From NCBI GenBank assembly GCA_014305025.1, contig JACRTY010000005.1, positions 62,001 to 126,000 of the forward strand: DNA of 64,000 nucleotides, in the 5' to 3' direction. Shown in pieces: positions 52,103 through 60,325 of this stretch. The notes below the pieces were generated by a model. It was not told the DNA's origin. It saw only the letters and a program-made list of their open reading frames with translations, and ran no database searches. Made by a program: the position numbers and the translations under genes. The stretch comes from Candidatus Nyctobacter psychrophilus. Its GTDB lineage: Bacteria; Vulcanimicrobiota; Vulcanimicrobiia; Vulcanimicrobiales; Vulcanimicrobiaceae. Numbering within the stretch: position 1 is the first letter of the stretch; every line of letters begins with the position of its first letter.

Positions 52103-53348
52103 GCGCGGCATACTCCTTTCGAAGCCCAGCGGCGAGCGCGATGCCGTGCACGAAGCGGCGCTCGCCGCAGGAACGGTCCCCGCATGTTTGCAGCAGCGCT
52201 GCGTATGCGTCGCGCGCGGTGCCCGGCTCGAGCGCCACGAGAACGCGCTCGGGCGCACTGTCTTCGGGTAACCCGAGTGCGCGCGCGATGACGTGCGTCG
52301 TCGAGGTGCGGACGGCGGCGAGCGTATGTCCATACGCGCGGCCGCGTTGCAAGAGCGCCGCCAGCCCATCGACGAGACCCGCTGGTGACCGTTCGGCCGT
52401 GCCGGTGATCTGGAGCGGCGGACCGAGCCGAATGCCGGCTCCGGCGAGTGCGACGAGCAACGCCAATGCCATAAGCGCGAGCGCGATCAGCAAAAGACGT
52501 GGCACGATTTGCCACCAGTGCTGCGCGGTGACGAAGCCGTGCAGCGCTTCATCGAAGCTGACGTAAGCGCCGGGATGGGCCGGTCGCGCGAGCGCCACGG
52601 CAAGCCGTGCGATGTCGCCGTTCGCGATGCGTGCGTTCGTGAAGGCACCCTCGTCGAGCACCGCCGTTACCTGGCCGCGCCCGAGCCCATACGAGATGAT
52701 GAGCGCAGCGCGCCCATCATCGAGCAGCACGCGAAGCGGCCGCCGTTGCGCGCTCCCACGCTGCGGGGCGACCCAACGGAGACCGCTGCCCATCGTCAGC
52801 CGCCGCACGCCCGCGGCGGCAAGTTCCGCTGCGATGAATGCGCCGTCCGTATGTCTCCGCGGGGCGGCCGTCGCTGGCAGGGCGAGCGCCTTTCGTTCCG
52901 CCGGCGGAACCGCAACGGACGCGAAATATAAGAGCCGGCCGCCGCTGCGAATCCAGGTTGCCAGCGCCGCAAGGTCCGCACTCGTCGGTGCCACCGCGCG
53001 CGGATCGTAGCCGAGCGGCTGCGCCCACACCAGCGTGTCGATGCCGCCATCGAGAAAAGCGGGATGCTGCTCAAAGCGATCGACGTGCGCGCCTTCGCGC
53101 GCCAGCAGTTCGTAGTAGGCGCGATACCCGCCGCTTGCCGTGTCGTAACTCGAAAACGAGTCGAGCGCTTGCGCCGGCTGCGCTCGGTGACCAAACGTCG
53201 ACAACGCAACCAGCAGCGCGATCGCAACGACGACGATGCTCGTTTCGAGCGGCGGCAGACGACGCAAAGCGGCCAGCGCCCGCACGGCGGGAAGCGCGCC
53301 GGGCACGCCGCTGCCAACCTCGATCGCGGGGCGTTCGACGGAACTCAC
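52083..53348 (-). CDS. DUF4350-domain membrane protein
   Basis: 421 residues. One N-terminal membrane helix (TSIVVVAIALLVALSTFG), then an extracytoplasmic Rossmann-like region, SYDTASGGYRAYYELLAREG, TWIRSGGRLLYFASVAV, typical of DUF4350 (ABC-type GldG-like fold), a second helix near 285-310, and a cytosolic C-terminal domain. Role unknown; always seen with MoxR and DUF58 genes. Start overlaps the upstream gene by 4 nt. Confidence 0.8.
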   Translation of the reverse strand: MSSVERPAIEVGSGVPGALPAVRALAALRRLPPLETSIVVVAIALLVALSTFGHRAQPAQALDSFSSYDTASGGYRAYYELLAREGAHVDRFEQHPAFLDGGIDTLVWAQPLGYDPRAVAPTSADLAALATWIRSGGRLLYFASVAVPPAERKALALPATAAPRRHTDGAFIAAELAAAGVRRLTMGSGLRWVAPQRGSAQRRPLRVLLDDGRAALIISYGLGRGQVTAVLDEGAFTNARIANGDIARLAVALARPAHPGAYVSFDEALHGFVTAQHWWQIVPRLLLIALALMALALLVALAGAGIRLGPPLQITGTAERSPAGLVDGLAALLQRGRAYGHTLAAVRTSTTHVIARALGLPEDSAPERVLVALEPGTARDAYAALLQTCGDRSCGERRFVHGIALAAGLRKEYAAHGRSRH

Positions 53349-54055
53349 GCCGGCGCGGCCGCTGGTTCGCCGAGCGCCGGTTCGAGCGCCGCAAGCGCCC
53401 GTTCCGCCACCACGGCATCCTCGGCTCGAGCGGGCGTGGACGCGTAGGCGGCGCGCGCGAAACGGGCGGCCAGTTCGTCGAAGGGAGCGGCTGCGCGCCG
53501 TGCGGTGCGGCGTACGAGCCGGCGATATTCATCGGTCGTGCGTGAGCCGTCGAATGCGATCACGTCGCGTTCATGAAGCACGGCGAGCGCGGCGGCGAAG
53601 AACGCGGTGATCGCGCGCGCGTACTCGCCCGCGGCAACGGCGGCGCGTCCGACGGCGCGCCACTCATTCGATGTTCGCTCCGTGAGCAGCGCGGTCGCTT
53701 GCGGGCCGGCGCCGCGCGTACGCTGCGGTCGCGCAAATGCGAGCCCTAAGCGCACGAAGGCAACGGCCAGCGCCGCAAGCGCAAGCACGACGAGCACCAC
53801 GCCGGCCACGCTGCCGATGCCGCGTGACGCAGCCAGCGCGCTTGCGAACGGATGAAAGAGTGGGTGCAGCACGTGCGCAACGAACCACGACCACAAAACC
53901 TCCCACGGCGAACGCCCGGGGGCAGCGTGCGTGGTGCGCACGCTGCTGCGAAAGGCCGGCTGCGCCAGCACCGAGCGCACCACGACATCCGGATCGCCGC
54001 GCGGTTCACCCAAACCGATAGGGCGTAACATTTCGGATGGCGACGTTCGGTTCAA
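53345..54055 (-). CDS. DUF4129-domain membrane protein
   Basis: 236 residues from TTG 54055. A central membrane helix (GVVLVVLALAALAVAFVRLG) and the C-terminal DUF4129 helices (EYARAITAFFAAALAVLHER, SRTTDEYRRLVRRTA) are recognisable. The extracytoplasmic part is short. The start TTG overlaps the stop of the next upstream gene (TTGA). Its first 15 codons resemble those of that gene. Function unknown; part of the MoxR cluster. Confidence 0.8.
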   Translation of the reverse strand: MNRTSPSEMLRPIGLGEPRGDPDVVVRSVLAQPAFRSSVRTTHAAPGRSPWEVLWSWFVAHVLHPLFHPFASALAASRGIGSVAGVVLVVLALAALAVAFVRLGLAFARPQRTRGAGPQATALLTERTSNEWRAVGRAAVAAGEYARAITAFFAAALAVLHERDVIAFDGSRTTDEYRRLVRRTARRAAAPFDELAARFARAAYASTPARAEDAVVAERALAALEPALGEPAAAPA

Positions 54056-55029
54056 GCGTCGGCCAACGGTGCTGCCTGCTGCGCCGCAACCTGCAGGTCG
54101 AGGCCTTCTTCACGCACGCGCAGATCGAAATAAAAGATTGCGAAGAACGCGCTCAGGAACGTGACGACGGCAATCCGCAACAGCAGCGTGTAGACGGCCG
54201 ACACGACCGGACTGTGCACGAGCCCGACGATGAGGGCGTTGCCGACGGCGCTGGCGACGAAGACGCCGAGCGAAATCGCGAAGTATGCCGAGCCGACGAA
54301 TAGGGCCCGTCGCAAACCGACGCGCCCGAGCACGCGAGCAATTCCCACGCTGAACGCTCGCAGTGCGGGAGCATGCTCGACGACGCACGTGAAATACGAT
54401 GTTTCGAGCGCCAGCAGGAAGATGACGGCGACCGCAATGACAGCGAGGAAGGCCCCCAGACCGACGACTGTAGCGAGGGCAATTCCGACGCCGTGGGCCG
54501 CCATCGCCAAGAACGCGACACCAAGAATGAGGACAAAAAGGACGATCGTAACGACGACGTACAGCCCGATGCCCGCACCGAGGTACAAGAAATTCAACCC
54601 GATGAGCGGCAGCCAACGTTCGAGCGCGACGCGGTAGGCCTGCCCGAACGTCGGCCGGCTGCCGAGATAGAAGGCGCTCGTACTTTGGATCAGCGCCGCG
54701 AGCGGCAGCGGTGCAATCAGGAAGTTGGCCAGCAGCAAGAGTGCGAGGGACGGAGTGAACACCGGGTAATGGGCCAGGATCGCGGAGAGGGCCGTCGGAT
54801 CGAGCGGCCGGCCGCCGACGGTTTGGATGCGAATCATTTGACCTACGATAGCGAACGTCTTCTGCAGATCTCGCGTGGCGAAATACTGAGCGAATCCGTA
54901 CGGGACGGCGAACACGGCGTACAGCGATGCGAGCGGCAGGAAGAAGCGCACGCACAAAGTCACCCCGCGGTCGAGCAGTTCCCCTAAACTCAAGGGACGC
55001 AGAACTTCGGGCGCCGACGTAACGTTCAA
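54052..55029 (-). CDS. Polytopic membrane protein (GDPD membrane-domain-like)
   Basis: 325 residues from TTG 55029, six or so hydrophobic helices. LRPLSLGELLDRGVTLCVRF is the typical opening of membrane proteins related to the membrane domain of glycerophosphodiester phosphodiesterases; no catalytic domain follows. First gene of the minus-strand MoxR cluster operon (55029 to 49797), all of whose genes overlap or abut. Function unknown. Confidence 0.78.
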   Translation of the reverse strand: MNVTSAPEVLRPLSLGELLDRGVTLCVRFFLPLASLYAVFAVPYGFAQYFATRDLQKTFAIVGQMIRIQTVGGRPLDPTALSAILAHYPVFTPSLALLLLANFLIAPLPLAALIQSTSAFYLGSRPTFGQAYRVALERWLPLIGLNFLYLGAGIGLYVVVTIVLFVLILGVAFLAMAAHGVGIALATVVGLGAFLAVIAVAVIFLLALETSYFTCVVEHAPALRAFSVGIARVLGRVGLRRALFVGSAYFAISLGVFVASAVGNALIVGLVHSPVVSAVYTLLLRIAVVTFLSAFFAIFYFDLRVREEGLDLQVAAQQAAPLADA

Positions 55030-55067
55030 GCGCTATTTCCTCGATCGACAACGAAAGGGAACCGGAG

Positions 55068-55772
55068 ATGGTACGCCGAGTGATTTCGGCGATGGAGGTA
55101 GGCTCCCCGCTCGGACGGATCACGCGCTTGTGGCGTTACCCCGTGAAGAGTTTGCGTCCCGAAGCACTGCAACGTGCCACCGTCGTCAACGATGGCCTAG
55201 CCGGTGACCGGCAGCGCGCGCTCATCGTATCGAATCGCCAGCACGCGCGCTACGGCAAGCCGTACCGCGGAAAAGAACATCACCTCCTGCACACGACCGA
55301 CAACGTCGGCGAGGCGCGGCGTTGGGGCAGCGCGCGCGGCGTCGTCCTTGAAACCAGGGACGGCGGGCCCTTCTTCGATGCCGCGCCGGTCTCCATTCTC
55401 ATCGACACGTGGCTTGTGCAAGCCGAGCACATCACCGGGATGCCGCTGGATCCGCAGCGCTTCCGGCCGAACCTCTTCGTTCGCGCCGATGCCTCGTTCG
55501 TCGCAACCGAAGGTGAACTCATCGGCGCTACGCTCGAGGCCGGAAGCGTGCGGCTGCGCGTGCGTGCGCCGATCGAACGTTGCGTCACGATCACGTACGA
55601 TGTCGAAACGGGCACGCCGATGCCCCAGGTGCTGAGCGAGCTTGCACGCAAGCGGGCGACGACGCTCGGCGTCTACTGCGACGTACTGCGGGCCGGCACG
55701 CTTGGACTTGGGGATTCGCTCAACCGTTTGCCGGACGTTGCCGAACTTCGGCCGCGGCATGATTCAGCGTAG
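55068..55772 (+). CDS. MOSC-domain protein
   Basis: 234 residues (ATG 55092 is an alternative start). RITRLWRYPVKSLRPEALQ is the N-terminal MOSC_N barrel, DGLAGDRQRALI the conserved loop, and RFRPNLFVRA plus GSVRLRVRAPIERCVTITYD, containing the MOSC cysteine, is the molybdenum cofactor sulfurase C-terminal-type core. Likely transfers sulfur or binds pterin-Mo in detoxifying reductions, as YiiM/mARC-like proteins do. Diverges from the MoxR cluster operon. Confidence 0.87.
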   Translation: MVRRVISAMEVGSPLGRITRLWRYPVKSLRPEALQRATVVNDGLAGDRQRALIVSNRQHARYGKPYRGKEHHLLHTTDNVGEARRWGSARGVVLETRDGGPFFDAAPVSILIDTWLVQAEHITGMPLDPQRFRPNLFVRADASFVATEGELIGATLEAGSVRLRVRAPIERCVTITYDVETGTPMPQVLSELARKRATTLGVYCDVLRAGTLGLGDSLNRLPDVAELRPRHDSA

Positions 55773-55804
55773 CCCATCGTCCACGTCGGGCGCAGCCCAA
55801 CCTC

Positions 55805-56410
55805 TTACGACAGCGTCCGGCGACCCTCGAGCGCTTTCGCCAGCGTGACTTCGTCGGCATAGTCGAGGTCGCCGCCGATCGGCAAGCCGTACGCCAGGCG
55901 CGTCACGCGCACGCCGCTCGGCGCGATCAAGCGCGCGAGGTAGAGCGCCGTCGCTTCGCCTTCCGCATTAGGGTTGGTCGCAATGATCAGTTCATCGGGT
56001 CCTTCGGCGGCAAGGCGTTCGATCAACTCCTTGATGCGCAGTTGCGCCGCCCCGATGCCGTCCATCGGTGATATGAGCCCGCCGAGAACGTGGTACCGGC
56101 CGCGATAGGCGCCCGTGCGTTCGAGCGCATAAATGTCTTTCGCTTCGGCGACCGCGCACAACAGCGTCGCATCCCGGCGGCCATCGCTGCAGAGCGCACA
56201 CGGGTCGTCCTCGGTGAGCGCAAAGCAGTGCGAGCACAGTTGGATGCGGTCCTTGACCGCGAGGATCGCTTCGGCCAGCGACTGCGCTTCCGAGCGCGGC
56301 CGGTTCAGCAGATGAAAGACCAGCCGCGCAGCGGTTTTGGGACCGACCGTCGGCAACTTCGAGAACTCGTTGATCAGGCTTTGGACGGGGCCTGCAAGCG
56401 CGCTCGTCAG
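55805..56410 (-). CDS. recR: Recombination mediator RecR, apparently starting at CTG
   Basis: 201 residues if read from CTG 56410, the normal RecR length. The helix-hairpin-helix ALAGPVQSLINEFSKLPTVG spans the first ATG/GTG/TTG (TTG 56356), which would delete its first helix, so the start must be upstream. Zn finger CSHCFALTEDDPCALCSDG, Toprim IIATNPNAEGEATALYLARL and Walker B-like tail LPIGGDLDYADEVTLAKALE are intact. Acts with RecO/RecF in gap repair. CTG 56410 overlaps the stop of a 10-codon ORF (CTGA) that itself overlaps the ybaB stop. Confidence 0.9.
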   Translation of the reverse strand: MTSALAGPVQSLINEFSKLPTVGPKTAARLVFHLLNRPRSEAQSLAEAILAVKDRIQLCSHCFALTEDDPCALCSDGRRDATLLCAVAEAKDIYALERTGAYRGRYHVLGGLISPMDGIGAAQLRIKELIERLAAEGPDELIIATNPNAEGEATALYLARLIAPSGVRVTRLAYGLPIGGDLDYADEVTLAKALEGRRTLS

Positions 56411-56439
56411 CGGCCGGACCGCACGATCGGACGTTTCAC
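56407..56439 (-). other. Ten-codon micro-ORF bridging ybaB and recR
   Basis: GTG 56439 overlaps the ybaB TGA (GTGA); the ORF encodes MKRPIVRSGR and stops at TGA 56409-56407, which overlaps CTG 56410-56408, in the recR frame. Either a translational bridge, or the relic of a 1-nt indel that separated GTG from recR. Confidence 0.4.
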
Positions 56440-56744
56440 GTCAGGCCGGGGATGCGCATCCCGCCGGTCAGCGAACTCATGCGGCGGCTCGATGCCTCCT
56501 GCGCTTTGGTGGCGGCGTCGTTGATCGCGACGACGAGCAGGTCTTCGAGCGTTTCCGCATCGTCGGGATCGATCGCTTCCTTGGCGAGCTTGACCGCTTT
56601 GACGCGATTGTCGCAGGTCATCTCGACCGTCACCGCGTTGCCGCCCGCGCTGCCGCTGACGATGGTCGCCGCGAGTTCGTCCTGCGCGCGCGCCATCTCG
56701 GCTTGCATCTTCTTCATCTGCGCCATCATCTGCGCTTGGTTCAT
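56436..56744 (-). CDS. ybaB: YbaB/EbfC nucleoid-associated protein
   Basis: 102 residues. MNQAQMMAQMKKMQAEMARA is the usual Met-rich N-terminal helix; TIVSGSAGGNAVTVEMTCDN and DAETLEDLLVVAINDAATKA complete the fold. Binds DNA as a dimer. Sits between dnaX and recR as in most bacteria; overlaps dnaX by 4 nt (ATGA). Confidence 0.95.
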   Translation of the reverse strand: MNQAQMMAQMKKMQAEMARAQDELAATIVSGSAGGNAVTVEMTCDNRVKAVKLAKEAIDPDDAETLEDLLVVAINDAATKAQEASSRRMSSLTGGMRIPGLT

Positions 56745-58408
56745 CGTCTCTCCGTTCCGCCCAATTTTTGGCGAGCGTAGGCCAGCAGATCGGCTTCACC
56801 GTTACTCGTGATCTCGCTCGCATCGCTCGGGGTCCGCTCGACGGTCGCGGTTCGCGCGGCATTCGGCGTCCGCTCGGTGGAGGCCGCCCGCGGCGGGCGC
56901 GGCGCTGCGCCGCCACGCGTGCGAAAGACAATCCGTAACGGCACCCCGAGCACGTCACCGACGGCGCGTTCGAGAATCGGCAACCGCTCGCGCATCAAGC
57001 TTTCCTGCAAGGCGTCGACCACGCCGATGACCAGCGCCTTGCCCTCCAGTGAATCGACGGTCGCCTGCGCCAGCATGCCGCGCATCGGCTTGTACCGTTC
57101 CTCGGCGCGCAGCCGAATTTGCTCCCACAGAGAGCGCACCTGCTGAAGGCTCGGCGGCGGCGGCGAAGCACTCGGCGGCGCTGGCGGATTCTGCTGAGTA
57201 GGGGCTGCGGCCCCAGGCGCCGCCGAAGCGGTGGGCACCTGCGGGGGAGCGGTATTCGACGGTGGGGCGGTGGGGCGACCACCGGCTTCCAACAGCGCCA
57301 CGCGCGTCGCTAGGGCCTCCAGGCTCGGATCTTCCGACTGCACGGCCAGGCGCAAGACGGCCGTCTCCAACTCGAGCCGCGGATTGCCCGAACCGCGACC
57401 CGCGGCAAGTGCGTCGCTCAGCAGCCGCAGCCCGCGCACGACTTTCGGCTGTGCGACGCTTCCGGCCAGCGCGACGACTGCGCCGGCGTCGGAGTCCGAG
57501 AGGTCGCGGGCGAGCAGGTCGGCGTCGATGCGGGCGACGAGCAGGTTGCGGTATTCGGCCACCGCGCTGCGAATGAGTCCGGTCATGTCGGCACCGGCAT
57601 CGCTTGCCTCGTCGACGATGCCCAGCGCCGCGGCGGCATCGCCGCGCAGCACCGCTTCGACCAGCGTCCGAGCGTACTGACGCCCGGTCGCACCGAACGC
57701 CGCTTCCACCGTCGTCGCATCGATGGAACCCTGTGCATAGGCGGCAACTTGTTCGAGCATCGTCAACGCGTCGCGCAGTCCGCCGTCGGCCCGATAGGCA
57801 ATGGCAGCGAGCGCGTCGTCGCCGATCGGGATGCCCTCCGCAGCGGCGATCTCGCGCATGCGCGCGATCATCACGGCGATCGGAATCCGCCGGAACGCAT
57901 AGCGTTGACAGCGGGAGAGGATCGTGGGCGGCAGCGCTTCGGGTGCGGTCGTCGCCAGGATGAACACCGCATGCGGCGGCGGCTCTTCGAGCGTTTTGAG
58001 AAAGGCGTTGGCCCCTTCGCGGGTCAGCATGTGCGCCTCGTCGATGATGAACACTTTCATCCGCATCGACGCCGGGGCAAACTTCACCGACTCACGCAGT
58101 GCGCGGATCTCCTCGATGCCGCGATTGGACGCGGCGTCGACCTCCACGACGTCCAAAGCCGTGCCCGTCAAGATTGCGCGGCAATTTTCACAGGTGTTGT
58201 CGGGGTCGGGCGTCGGGCCGAGCACGCAGTCGATGCAGCGCGCCAAAATCTTGGCCGCCGACGTTTTCCCGCTCCCCCGCGGACCGGAGAAGAGATACGC
58301 GTGCGCCAGTTTTCCACCGGCGAGTGCGGAACGCAGGGTGCGTACCACCGCGTCTTGTCCGACCAAGCCGGTGAATGTGAGCGGACGCCACGTCCGATAC
58401 AACGACAC
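56741..58408 (-). CDS. dnaX: DNA polymerase III subunit gamma/tau
   Basis: 555 residues from GTG 58408. Walker A FSGPRGSGKTSAAKILARC, Zn-binding cysteines around PDNTCENCRAILTG, Walker B VFIIDEAHMLTREG, sensor 1 TTAPEALPPTILSRCQR with the SRC finger. The C-terminal 180 residues contain a Pro/Ala linker (about 370-420) and a tau-type domain (EQIRLRAEERYKPMRGMLAQ). No slippery A-run for a frameshifted gamma was seen. Clamp-loader ATPase. Confidence 0.95.
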   Translation of the reverse strand: MSLYRTWRPLTFTGLVGQDAVVRTLRSALAGGKLAHAYLFSGPRGSGKTSAAKILARCIDCVLGPTPDPDNTCENCRAILTGTALDVVEVDAASNRGIEEIRALRESVKFAPASMRMKVFIIDEAHMLTREGANAFLKTLEEPPPHAVFILATTAPEALPPTILSRCQRYAFRRIPIAVMIARMREIAAAEGIPIGDDALAAIAYRADGGLRDALTMLEQVAAYAQGSIDATTVEAAFGATGRQYARTLVEAVLRGDAAAALGIVDEASDAGADMTGLIRSAVAEYRNLLVARIDADLLARDLSDSDAGAVVALAGSVAQPKVVRGLRLLSDALAAGRGSGNPRLELETAVLRLAVQSEDPSLEALATRVALLEAGGRPTAPPSNTAPPQVPTASAAPGAAAPTQQNPPAPPSASPPPPSLQQVRSLWEQIRLRAEERYKPMRGMLAQATVDSLEGKALVIGVVDALQESLMRERLPILERAVGDVLGVPLRIVFRTRGGAAPRPPRAASTERTPNAARTATVERTPSDASEITSNGEADLLAYARQKLGGTERR

Positions 58409-58543
58409 CCCGTCGGTTTCGCGCCGCGCGCGAGCGCGCCCCTGTTTTGAGAAACAACGCGACGGGTATCCTCGTTACTGCAGTGTCGGTCTTTGCTTTA
58501 TGAAGCCCGCCTGCTGCCGTGCCTCGCGCACGGTTATGAAGTT

Positions 58544-58639
58544 GGAGACGCTGATGTATCGGTGCGAGCAGCATAGGGCCGAAGTGGGTTTTGCGCCTGC
58601 GGCCGTAGCGACCACGCCATGCGGCCAATGAGAGTCTCC
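58544..58639. repeat. Diverged copy C of the long hairpin element (reverse orientation)
   Basis: Read against the reverse complement of copies A and B: TGATGTA, CATAG, GCCGAAGTGGG, TTTTGC, GGCCGTAGCGACCACGCC align in order. Outer ends GGAGAC and GTCTCC (58544-58549 and 58634-58639) still pair; middle stems are weakened. It lies in the divergent dnaX-recQ gap, just before the recQ ribosome site. Confidence 0.6.
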
Positions 58640-58659
58640 CTCGGGAGATGAGGGACGGA

Positions 58660-60312
58660 ATGCCTCTCATGTCGGCAGAGCGCATTCTTGCAGAGCTGCA
58701 GGAGCGCTTCGGATTCGCGGCGTTCAACCCGGGCCAGGAGGAAGTCGTCGAACGCGTGCTGCGCGGCCAAAATACGCTCGCGATCCTGGCAACCGGCGCA
58801 GGAAAGAGCCTGTGCTATCAGTTGCCTGCGTTGATGATGGAGGGCACGACCGTCGTCGTCAGCCCGCTGATCGCGCTGATGAAAGATCAACTCGACATGC
58901 TCGAGGAACGCGGTTTCACCGACAACGTCGCGTTCAATTCGACGCTCGGTGAAGAGCAAGAGGTTGCGGCGCGGGCTCGCATCGCGAGCGGCGGCCTGAA
59001 GATCGTTTTCGTCACGCCCGAGAAGCTCGAGGACCAGTCGTTCGTCGCGCTACTCAAAACCGTCCGCATCCCGCTCTTCGTCGTCGATGAAGCGCACTGC
59101 ATCAGCCAATGGGGGCACGACTTTCGGCCCGCATACCTCGCCTTGGGCGGCATCATCAAGGGGCTGGGCCAGCCGACGGTCCTGGCGCTGACGGCGACCG
59201 CCACGCCCGCCGTCCGGGAAGACATTCTCGCCCAGCTCGACATCCTCGACGCGGAGACCGTCGTCAAAGGCTTCGACCGGCCCAATCTGCGTTACGAAGT
59301 CATTCGCGGCGAAAGCGAAGCGGCGAAACTGAAAAGCCTGCGCGGTCTCTTCGAGAACGGCCTCGACGGTACCGGGATCATTTACACGGCGACCATCAAG
59401 AACGCACTGGAAGTTCAACGTTACCTTCACGACAATCTCGACTTGCCCGCCGCCGTCTACCATTCGAAACTGCAGAAGCACGATCGCGTATCGGTGCACG
59501 AATTGTTCATGTCCGAAGCGATTCGCGCCGTCGTAGCGACCAATGCTTTCGGCCTGGGCATCGACAAGCCCAACATCCGGTTCGTCGTCCATTACGATCT
59601 GCCGGGGTCGATCGAAGCGTACACGCAAGAGGCCGGGCGGGCCGGGCGCGACGGCAATCTGTCGCGCTGCGTTCTGCTGTATCGCATGAGCGACACGCGC
59701 GTGCAGAACTACTTTCTCACCGGCAAGTATCCCGACATCGAGGACGTTCAGAAGGTGTTCGGAACGCTCGAATATTTCGGCGGCCAAGAGGATGGCGTGT
59801 CGCTCGCGGACTTGCGCAAGATCTCGCAGCTGCCGCTGACCAAGCTCAAAGTGGTGCTCGCGCTGCTCAAGAAAGCCGGTTTCATCGAGATGCGCGCCCG
59901 CTCACGGTACGGGCTGACAGCCGATGCGCTGCGCAACCGTCACTTGGTGCTCAACTTAACCAATTACGACACGAAGAAGTCGTACGACCAAAGCAAGCTC
60001 GCGATGATGCTGCAGTACGCCGAAACGCGCGGCTGCCGCCGCAAATTCATCCTCAACTATTTCGGCGAGGAATTCGAACGCGGCAACTGCGGCGCATGCG
60101 ACAATTGCCTGCATGCGGCTGCTCCCGCGAGAGCCGCCGATGCCAAGGTCACCAGCGGCTACCGCATCTCCGACGTCGTCACGCATCCGAAGTTCGGGCA
60201 AGGCACGGTCGAGAGGGCGGAGAAGGACCTCATAACGGTCTTGTTTCCGAGCGTCGGATACAAGACGCTGCTCGCTTCCGCCGTTGCGCGCGAGGCACAG
60301 ATCGCCTTTTAG
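58660..60312 (+). CDS. recQ: ATP-dependent DNA helicase RecQ family
   Basis: 550 residues from ATG 58660 (GAGGGA upstream at good spacing; ATG 58648 is also in frame). AILATGAGKSLCYQLPAL (motif I), VVDEAHCISQWGHDFRPAY (II and aromatic loop), ALTATATPAVREDI (III), NAFGLGIDKPNIRFVVHYDL (V) and QEAGRAGRDGNLSRC (VI) are all intact. The Zn region CRRKFILNYFGEEF, CGACDNCLH follows. A short C-terminal module (DVVTHPKFGQGTVERAEKDL) replaces the HRDC domain and resembles the tail domain of UvrD/PcrA-type helicases. 3'-5' helicase for recombination and fork repair. Confidence 0.93.
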   Translation: MPLMSAERILAELQERFGFAAFNPGQEEVVERVLRGQNTLAILATGAGKSLCYQLPALMMEGTTVVVSPLIALMKDQLDMLEERGFTDNVAFNSTLGEEQEVAARARIASGGLKIVFVTPEKLEDQSFVALLKTVRIPLFVVDEAHCISQWGHDFRPAYLALGGIIKGLGQPTVLALTATATPAVREDILAQLDILDAETVVKGFDRPNLRYEVIRGESEAAKLKSLRGLFENGLDGTGIIYTATIKNALEVQRYLHDNLDLPAAVYHSKLQKHDRVSVHELFMSEAIRAVVATNAFGLGIDKPNIRFVVHYDLPGSIEAYTQEAGRAGRDGNLSRCVLLYRMSDTRVQNYFLTGKYPDIEDVQKVFGTLEYFGGQEDGVSLADLRKISQLPLTKLKVVLALLKKAGFIEMRARSRYGLTADALRNRHLVLNLTNYDTKKSYDQSKLAMMLQYAETRGCRRKFILNYFGEEFERGNCGACDNCLHAAAPARAADAKVTSGYRISDVVTHPKFGQGTVERAEKDLITVLFPSVGYKTLLASAVAREAQIAF

Positions 60313-60325
60313 CGAGGAGGAGTTC

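Noticed and set aside
58409-58650. Possible SRP RNA gene next to dnaX
   Set aside because: The bacterial SRP core (GGAAG...AGCAG pairing loop) is absent on both strands; the structured sequence is instead hairpin copy C.
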